A stretch of 64,000 nucleotides of DNA, from assembly GCA_946122785.1 (NCBI GenBank), contig CAMGYJ010000011.1:16430001-16494000 (forward strand), written 5' to 3'. The translations under genes were made by a program, and so were the position numbers. Positions 56,808 to 64,000 of this stretch are shown here, piece by piece. Within the stretch, counting starts at the first letter, position 1. Each line of letters opens with the position of its first letter. The DNA is from Linum tenue (lineage: Eukaryota > Streptophyta > Magnoliopsida > Malpighiales > Linaceae). The notes beneath the pieces were generated by a model, which saw only the letters and a program-made list of their open reading frames with translations, did no database searches and was not told the DNA's origin.

Positions 56808-58648
56808 TATGCTATTCTTGATGTGATCTCTGAAAAGGTCTCTTTATTCGCATTTTCGCCGTTCAATAGCATATGAATTGTCTTTTTCTCAAAACAGATC
56901 AATACTTACATTCAATGACTAACTTCCACTTCTATTGCTATTTCAGCTATTAGGACTCGGGAATCGAACAACTGGTTGATCGACGAAGGTTCATGGGAAC
57001 ATAGAACTCAATGACATTCAATCCAAAGTTCTTTTGTGCATTTTCCTTTAGAGTGCAGGAACATAGACATTCCTGGTTCTTAGTCTGTTTTCTGCTGTAA
57101 ACATGAAATGTTGCAGATGCAGTTCTTCCCATTCTATGCTGCTTACACTGTTGTGATTGGTATCTTAATCAGGATAAATGTGTTCTGTAATTTTCAGATG
57201 CTTGCAGTGTTTTATATTTAGGCCAACTCATGAATGATGGACACAGAAATGCATACTCCTGCATGTTCCTGTTTGATTCACATTCATATTCCCCATTTGT
57301 TCTTTTACAGCATTCACAGTTACCCAACTCTTTGCGGAATATGCCCGATAGATGGATTTTACAAACTTTCAATTCCCCAAAATGAAAGATCTTGCCGGTT
57401 AAGATCAATATAGATTCTGATATGGATTCTTTTCATGTTCATTGTTCATATTATCGCCAACTGCAAATCTATTGGCATATATCATGGTAACTTAGTGATC
57501 CGTAGTTCTGCACAATACCAAGTGATTCATAGTGCACGAATTCACAGTACTGGAGAATATCAGGAAAGCAACTAATCCAGCCTGTGTGCTGATATTGGTA
57601 CGCGATAATCTTCTACAGGTCTCACCTGCTGCAATAGAAGAACTATCTACTCCTGATCGTTTATCTCATAGACCAGGCCCAACTTACATAATGAACAGTA
57701 TAAGCCCATTGTTTTTCAGGCACAAAAACTAGATTAAATTAGCCGTTTCGCCACAGTTCAACCTAACCAGTCACTACACCTCAAGTGGTCGTGAAACAAC
57801 GCGGCATTGGCGCCGGTTGCCCCGTCGGATAGGTGCTTTTACTCTTCTGTTAGTCCCTGCTCCCTCCTCAAACTCTGCCCTATTTCTAGAGTAAGAAACA
57901 AATTTACAGTTCTAGGTTCCTAATTCTCTTCAGCTGCTCACAACAGCACCAAACGAATGCCAGCCGACAGAATCCGACGCCTACTGTTACTGTTCTCCAA
58001 ACAGGTCCTTACCAGGTCAGTTTTCCTTTTTTGTTGAGCCATTTTAGTATCTTATGGATCAGTGTTTGCACGATCTTCATCTTTACATTACAACTCGACA
58101 AAATGACTCAGCTTCCCGACTGTACCTATGAAATGGCAGTACCATTTCTCATCATTGTTCTTATTAGGGTTTGCCGCTAAAACAATATCACTTTTACCAA
58201 ATCTTACTCATATGCGTTCGCAGAACTGGAAGTGATAACCCTGCCACTTATAATCCCTCATACATTTCATTTACTGAAGAGTAATACTTGCCTATTCAAC
58301 TTTATCACTTCATGGTCACCTGCTGGTTTTTATGCAAACATTTAGTTCTCTTCTTAATCAATAGTGTTGTTCTTGTGCTAATCAAATTTGATTCCCTAAA
58401 TCCATTTCAGCCACGCTTTTGCATGACTCTAGACTTTTATCATGAGCTTCAGCACAATGTCAAGAAACCACAACCTCCAAGATTCACCCAACGGTACTAT
58501 TCTGCATAATTTGTATTGAGCAGTACACTTACACTTTTAACCATAGATTGTTGTTGATTAGAAGGGTTCAAATTATTTCAGTATCAATACATGGTTAGAA
58601 TTGCGTCCATTTTATAATAGTTACGCATGCTGTTCCTTTAAAATACAG
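56808..58648. other. spacer with unexplained exon-like fragments
   Basis: 57532-57732 is an open stretch (ATNPACVLILVRDNLLQV, then GPTYIMNSISPLFF). Fragments bounded by splice-like sites occur near 57778-57832, 57935-58010 and 58224-58283, the last reading TGSDNPATYNPSYISFTEE and a stop. An exon-like piece at about 58411-58491 (MTLDFYHELQHNVKKPQP) precedes copy c. They may be remains of another RPA-like gene tail. None is assignable. Confidence 0.35.
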
Positions 58649-60398
58649 ACCAAATTGCAGCATCAGGAACAATACAGACCCTATGCGGAACATGTGCATC
58701 AAACCACATTGTTCTTCGCTTACTTCACATTTGGTTTACTGATGAAAACATTGGAACAAAACGCAGCCAGTTCATGTACACTTTATGGGTGGATAAAGAG
58801 GTTTGTGCACCTAATCATGAGACATTACTCACCACCATAAGACTACCAACTAATACTACTGTACTACTATGCAGGACAATTTGGTGGAAGGAGTGTCAAA
58901 TAAGATTGACATCGCCCATCTGCAGACTATTCTTAGAGTGCATACACTCTACATGATGGAGGGGGTTAAGCTTACCAAAGCAAGACGTACTTACCGGAAT
59001 GCACCTCCAGATATCCGACTCGCCCTAGACCAAAACCAAATTTACACTCCGCTAGATGAAATTTCATGGAAAGGACGCATTCCTCTAAATAGTTTCAGAA
59101 AGACAGAGTTTGAAGAACTTCCGAGCATGGTCACAAATATGACAGATCTGGCAGGTTGTAACACATTTATTTAATGTCCACTTTTTTGTATCAGTGATTA
59201 CAATTCCCTTACCATATTCAGATCTCACGGGCAGACTTCTGTCGCTGTCCAGGCCCATCTATAATCCTAATGGAACTGTCCTCATAGTCACACAAATTGA
59301 AAACACCAGGTTTGCTCCATACCCTTTCACCCAGATAATTTCTTATCCAACTGATTAGTGAACCGCTTGTTCTAACAGGAACGAAACTGCCATTATTGAC
59401 TATATTGCCACCGATGATGACTTTTACCATTGGGCTAGATCAGCAGAAATAGATAATCCAGTGATTGTGACTTTTACAAGCATTTTGGTTAGTGAGCCAG
59501 AACCCAACAGTAAGTATACAACTACCTTACATTTGTTAGTTTAAGTCAGTCTCCATATGTTATACAGACAGGACTCTTTTGATGTAGATCACTTGAGTTT
59601 AACTACCACAATAGCAACACGTCAGATCGATGGTTCATATACACATCAGTATAGACCGATATTTGACAGGTTCTGCAAATACAGTATACATTACGCAATA
59701 TCTAATCTTAATGCACTTCCTTTTGTATGCTAACTGATATCGCTTTACAGGTTCTTCCATGACCATAAGCCAATCAGAATACTTGAAAATGAACCAACTC
59801 CATATGTCCAACTTCTGAGAAATCCTTTGCCAACTACAATAACATTTTGCAGGCTTATGCGAACATTGCAATCAGATGCGATTGATCCTCAGGTAAATAT
59901 GTTAATGCGATGGCACTTTCTCATCAAATGTCATATTATGCTCATAAATGTTATTCAATAGGTAAAATACTGGTCTTTGGTACAAATTGACATCAGCTCA
60001 ACAGACCATATAGCAGTTGAACATGAGGACAATGCTGCAGGGTGAGAAATACTAATGCTAATGACATCTTAATCGTTCTTTCTATCTAATACTTTAAATG
60101 TCCGTCATCTTTTAACAATATCAATGCTTTTAGTGAACAGAGGTACACCGGATCTATAACATGCAAGGACTTTATCATTGATAAAGCAATCAAGTTTGAA
60201 CACAATGCAGTGATCCAGTTACTTAAACTTCGACCTGAAGAATTTGCAAAGTTGGCAACTTTAAATAGAGCTGTTGTGCTGGAAGAAGTCCAAGGAAAGT
60301 ACTTCACCATAGAACTACGCGTCATTCAAGATTTACAAGGCATGAAAAGTGTAGCTGTGTCATCATTATGGAACCCTCTTTGTTCAGATGTTGCTTAA
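58649..60398 (+). CDS. Helitron RPA-like OB-fold protein, type II copy c
   Basis: Exons: 58649-58800, 58875-59154, 59222-59309, 59379-59509, 59588-59669, 59751-59892, 59962-60041 and 60134-60398. Lengths 280, 88, 131, 82, 142, 80 and 265 bp match copy a at six of seven exons. With one base from an upstream exon the listed exons give 407 codons including the stop, open throughout. The start codon lies in an unassigned upstream exon (perhaps about 58411-58491). Landmarks: LLHIWF, YTLWVDKE, LTGRLLSLSRPI, FFHDHKPIRIL, VQGKYFTIELRV and SLWNPLCSDVA at the end. As in copy a, the zinc ribbon is missing. Diverged but collinear with copy a, so an old duplicate. Confidence 0.68.
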
Positions 60399-61136
60399 GT
60401 ACATTCCATTTTACATTATTGTGCTTTTGATCAGAAACATAGCACTTGGTATGCTCTATCTTGTAATATTTTAGCTTTCAGAACAGTGACTGGTTGTCTG
60501 TACATTAGGTGGCTAAATTATATACGAGTCACATCGTTTTTATAATATTTCGTAACTTGTCACTTTACTATACTTATAATTTAGCATGATGTATCAAATA
60601 TGTTTACTAACGATATTTTGTTTTTTTTTTAGTGTTGTTGTGAACACAGTTATTCCCACTTGTGATCTCTAGAATTGTGATTGTTCAAATAGAAACCACG
60701 AATTGTTATATCTATTATCTTATCATTTTATATCATTCGCTCTAAAACTTACTGCAGAACCTTATAAAAAACCTTGCTCACCATGCCTCCCAATTATCCA
60801 CAGTAACATACACCATTTATTCCTTTAATTTCCTATACCCAATAATATGCTTTACTTCCTTATACAAACTTAATGACGCAAAAGACACAACTTTAAATTA
60901 CAACTTGGTCCTTAGACCTAAGTCCTTATCATACCACTTGAGCGCTATCGTATTCCATTTTTTCCCTCTTCTACTTTCATTTCGTCGTCATTTGAGCGTT
61001 TTTACTTGCGTTGTTCCTGCTGCATTTTGCGGTCCTTATATCCAACTCACCTAGAGGAGAACATTGGTCCTGTTCCGCCTTTTTCTTCTTCTGCCCTTCA
61101 GTTAAATTTTCTTCCTTTGCTTCCTCACAGAGAGCG
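60399..61136. other. spacer upstream of RPA-like type I copy 2
   Basis: AT-rich with no coding signal. It should contain the terminator of copy c and the promoter and leader of the next gene. A pyrimidine-rich leader is visible at about 60955-61130. Confidence 0.45.
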
Positions 61137-63249
61137 ATGTCGGCTCATAAACTGCTTCTAGATCTAAATGAAACTGAATACTCAGCCACAGTTCTGAAAT
61201 TACGGCTCCTACATGTTTGGGGTTCTTACGACCCAGAAAAACCATTGATACTCTGTGCTTATTGCTGCCTTTGGACCGATGCGAAGGTAACGTGGTCGTT
61301 CCTTACACTATTACGAATTCCTAATACCCATTTAGCTTCTCATACGTTTTGTTTACTTCGCCTGCTGGCTATTTTCGCAGGGAACCTTGATCCAGTCTAT
61401 AGCCCAACCAAATTTAGCTCACCACTTTGGCGCGATTCTGCAACTAGGGTCTGTCTATTTAGTCAGCAGATTTCATCTGGAACACCCAAAAGAGACATTA
61501 CGCCCTTGCTCCTATAGATTGAATTTAGTTCTTTCTGTAGGAACCATATTTGAGAATGTCACCATGATGTCGTTTGGTTTTTGTGCGAATTCGTTCGAGT
61601 TTGTTGACTTCAGTTTCTTGCGCTCTCTACCTGACTTACCAAAACAGCTTATAGGTGCACCTACCGAGATATTGTTCATCTGATCAGCTGCGTTTAGATT
61701 TACCCTTTACACAAATAAACTAACTATGTTTTGCAACCTCTTCCAATATAGATGTTGTCGGGAAAGTTGTGTCCGTAGCTGGACTCTCATGTTCGGTAAC
61801 CTCTACTGGTGCTATTATTAGGCGCAAACTGGTCATACAGAACGAAAGGTTATCATTGCATTACGATGTTGTAATTTCCCATTCTTAGATTGGTTAGACT
61901 AAATTCCCTTTTTCTTAATGACTTTTCGCTTTGTTGTTACAGGCATATATGCCTTAATATAACCATCAGTGGCGATATTGCTCGATCTCTAGATGGCGAA
62001 GAACTAGCATACCTTGGTCGTTCGGGTTCTGTTATACTAGGTGTATGCAGTCTTCAAATCACTACTACCACAACAGTTTTACATCATAAGTCCCTACTTC
62101 ACTAAACATGGTTTCATTTAATTGCTTTATGGTGTATGATGCTAATTTCACATTCATTTTCCAAGACGCGATCTTTTTAACAAGCACCCCCGCTACACGA
62201 TTTGTGCTAGAACCTTCTTCTCAGTTGGCAAATGCTGCGCGATCAGCGTAAGTTACTTCAAATATAGCATCTGCAGCAATTTGTTTTCCGTTCACCTCAA
62301 ATTGTTCCAATATGTAGGTTTCTAGGTGGAACCAATACGATTCACTACTATCCTCCGTCATTCTCAACCTCTTTTGAAGAACAACTCTTTCAAGCTGATA
62401 GTACCAAGACGATTATGGAACTGATCCACCTTTGCAACCCATCAATGGTAGATGTACGTATTTCTACATAATTCTGTACATGCAAAGTTGAACTTAACAA
62501 ATAGATATAAAACTAAAACATAATCTGCATTTTTAAATATAGTTGATCATTTTTTTAGTATTCTGTTTTTAGCGCTCATTAGAACAGCAGTCCTGCTTTT
62601 ACATTTAACTATTATGTCTCCTACCTTAGTCAAACAGCATGCTTCGCAACTAGCTGGCGCCATTACTGGAATCCCTGTTCTCTAAAACAACAAAGTGTTT
62701 CCCTACCTAACTGATTTTGCTTGCCTGTTTGCTTTACCAACAGGCTACACAGTACCATTGCTTAGCACAAATCCTCTCCACTGAGTCTTCACGACCATGG
62801 TTTTACTTAGGATGTGCATTTTGTTCTAAAACAGTTAGGGAGCTTCCTGGTACTGCTGATTTTTGGTGCCATGAACATGGCCAGTTGAGGCTTGAGGAAA
62901 CGCACAAACGGTAAGTTTAGCATCAGTCAAATATTCCCCATAATGAGTTCCAAAATCAGTTTGCCCCGAATTGATGCCACTTTTTTACAGTTATAGAATC
63001 CATTTAGCCGTAGGAGACTCTACTGGATCAGCATGCTTCATTATGCTTGGAAAAACCGCTGAATGTTTGCTTGGAATTACTGCTGACGAATTATCAGCAC
63101 GTCGGCCTCAATACCGTGGCCATTCCCCTCCAGAAATAGTCGCCATGAAAGGGCATTGGTTTTCATTTGACGTTCAACTCCCCAAACCTGGATATTTGCC
63201 TCAAGCACCGCTAGAGTTCACTATCCTTTCTGTCATCGGGGACAACTAG
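61137..63249 (+). CDS. Helitron RPA1-like protein, type I copy 2
   Basis: Eight exons: 61137-61286, 61381-61654, 61752-61848, 61943-62075, 62166-62247, 62318-62453, 62744-62910 and 62991-63249. ATG 61137 starts MSAHKLLLDLNETEYSATVL. OB-fold landmarks: LKLRLLHVWGSY, FGAILQLGSVYLVSRF, DVVGKVVSVAG, GDIARSLDGEELAYLGRSGS. The C-terminal DBD-C region has an intact zinc ribbon (GCAFC and WCHEH) and FDVQLPKPGY. Exon lengths equal those of copy 1 (150, 274, 97, 134, 82 and 136) except exon 4, which is one base short. The donor there reads ACAACA|GTTTTAC where ACAACAG|GTTTTAC is expected. Restoring that base gives a whole number of codons (432 residues). So one lesion or sequence error separates it from an intact gene. 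Likely Helitron single-strand binding (inference). Confidence 0.75.
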
Positions 63250-63905
63250 GCTGAAAACAGCTTAAACAAACTACAATGCAGACACGGAGCATCCATTCAA
63301 CTGTATGATCATCCAGGGCGATGGATTTTTTACCATTTTAATTTAACGGTGTCCAAGAAACAATACCCTAACTGTAAAAGAAAAAGTATCTTAAGATGTT
63401 GTCGAACAAAAAACTACTTCATCGGTTCAAAAAACAACTTAACATACAGGACTCTTGCCGTTGCCTATCTACCATATTACCTCTACTCTTGCGAGAATTT
63501 TCATAGCATATAATCCGATTTTCAACTTTTCTGCCTCTTTGATTAGCACTGCTTTTATGCTGCAGTTTTAAGGGGAAAATGTCAACAGTTCTACACTTTC
63601 CAGCAAGTATTTACATAACTTTCGGTTGTTCCAGCATCACCAAATGACACTCTTTTACATCAAATTCAATGCAAAATAGCAATTAATAACTTCGACAACA
63701 ACTAATATGTGCTGCTGGGGTGGTACGGCAAAACCCAGCTTGCAATACAAGATCATATTATGTCGTTAATGTTTAGTTCCAATATAGAATTTCTATATAT
63801 ACAAATCATATTTTTTATTCAATCGGATGTTCTTTACTCAATCTACTCATGAAACACGAATATGTCGCTTTCTATAGAAAAAGCTTGATTTTACCAATAC
63901 AAACT
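63250..63905. other. 3' non-coding part of the Helitron
   Basis: AT-rich DNA between the last gene and the terminal hairpin. Nothing coding is recognised. Confidence 0.5.
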
Positions 63906-63936
63906 CCCCGCCGCGGAGCGCGGGTTTCCTTACTAG
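63906..63936 (+). other. Helitron 3' terminus: hairpin and CTAG
   Basis: CCCCGCCGCGGAGCGCGGGT forms a short GC-rich stem (CCCGC with GCGGG), followed by TTTCCTTA and CTAG, then the flanking T at 63937. This matches the classic plant Helitron transposition-termination end (hairpin 8-12 bp before CTRR). Confidence 0.85.
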
Positions 63937-64000
63937 TAAGTTCATAAAAGCCGATCCTGATCTGAAAAAGCCTGCATTCATCCAAATTACCAAAAGAATG

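Larger units (their letters stand above)
38557..63936 (+). mobile_element. giant Helitron with Rep-helicase and five RPA-like genes
   Basis: The 3' end at 63906-63936 has the Helitron signature: hairpin arms CCCGC/GCGGG, then TTTCCTTA, CTAG and a flanking T. The best 5' end is TCTTTAAAAGAACAAAC at 38557 after an A, so insertion would be between A and T, as Helitrons do. This end is less certain. Inside, all main genes are on the plus strand: a type I RPA-like gene (38882-45854), Rep-helicase (about 46972-51725), three type II RPA-like genes (52656-60398) and another type I gene (61137-63249). Autonomous plant Helitrons are known to carry Rep-helicase plus RPA-like ORFs. Five such genes and a 25-kb length are large, so nested or fused Helitrons are an alternative. 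Confidence 0.62.

Noticed and set aside
1..64000. CRISPR arrays, rRNA or tRNA genes
   Set aside because: The tandem repeats lack spacer structure and the DNA is plant. No cloverleaf or rRNA core could be supported by eye.

Overview
The window is nuclear DNA of a flowering plant, almost certainly a eudicot. Genes have GT-AG introns, one gene is an S-protein-homologue (SPH/S1) of the plant self-incompatibility family, and most of the sequence is plant-type mobile DNA (Athila-type Ty3 elements, CACTA, Mutator-like, hAT-like, LINE and Helitron). I cannot name the species. There is nothing bacterial and no organelle, rRNA, tRNA or CRISPR signal that I could find.

Layout. 1-960: a satellite with an exact 83-bp period built on a 14-bp palindrome. 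1890-2321 (minus): the SPH gene with a TATA box. 4276-5229: a 5'-truncated LINE with a 12-bp target duplication. 5333-6146: an inverted-repeat MITE. 6358-15534: a CACTA element with GGT duplications. It has swallowed a 5'-truncated Athila-type element (8688-13640), which itself holds a solo LTR (11078-12134, duplication GAAGT). 15779-16128: a hAT-type MITE. 16408-20616: a Mutator-like element holding an LTR element (17279-19925, duplication TACAC) that carries an HSP20-like coding region. 20856-22844: a TRIM fragment, a second short LINE (17-bp duplication) and a possible Helitron end. 22845-32341: a complete Athila-type element with both LTRs and duplication CTATA. Its reverse transcriptase, RNase H and most of its integrase are deleted, but an env-like ORF is open. 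32342-38556: gene-like DNA on the minus strand with exons of unrecognised genes and a sugar-phosphate-transporter pseudogene fragment.

38557-63936 is best read as one very large Helitron (about 25 kb). Its 3' end has the classic hairpin followed by CTAG and T. It encodes a Rep-helicase (HUH and YxxxY nuclease plus PIF1-type helicase), now broken at two points, and five spliced genes for RPA1/OB-fold-like single-strand-DNA-binding proteins. Two are type I (8 exons, zinc ribbon). Three are type II, a tandem set whose exon lengths match almost base for base but which lack a recognisable zinc ribbon. A hAT-like MITE and a long-TIR Mutator-like element sit in introns of the first type I gene. By family knowledge the RPA-like proteins would coat the single strand made during rolling-circle transposition by the Rep-helicase. 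Two of the type II frames are still open across all exons found while Rep-helicase is not, and this is the part of the window most worth pursuing.
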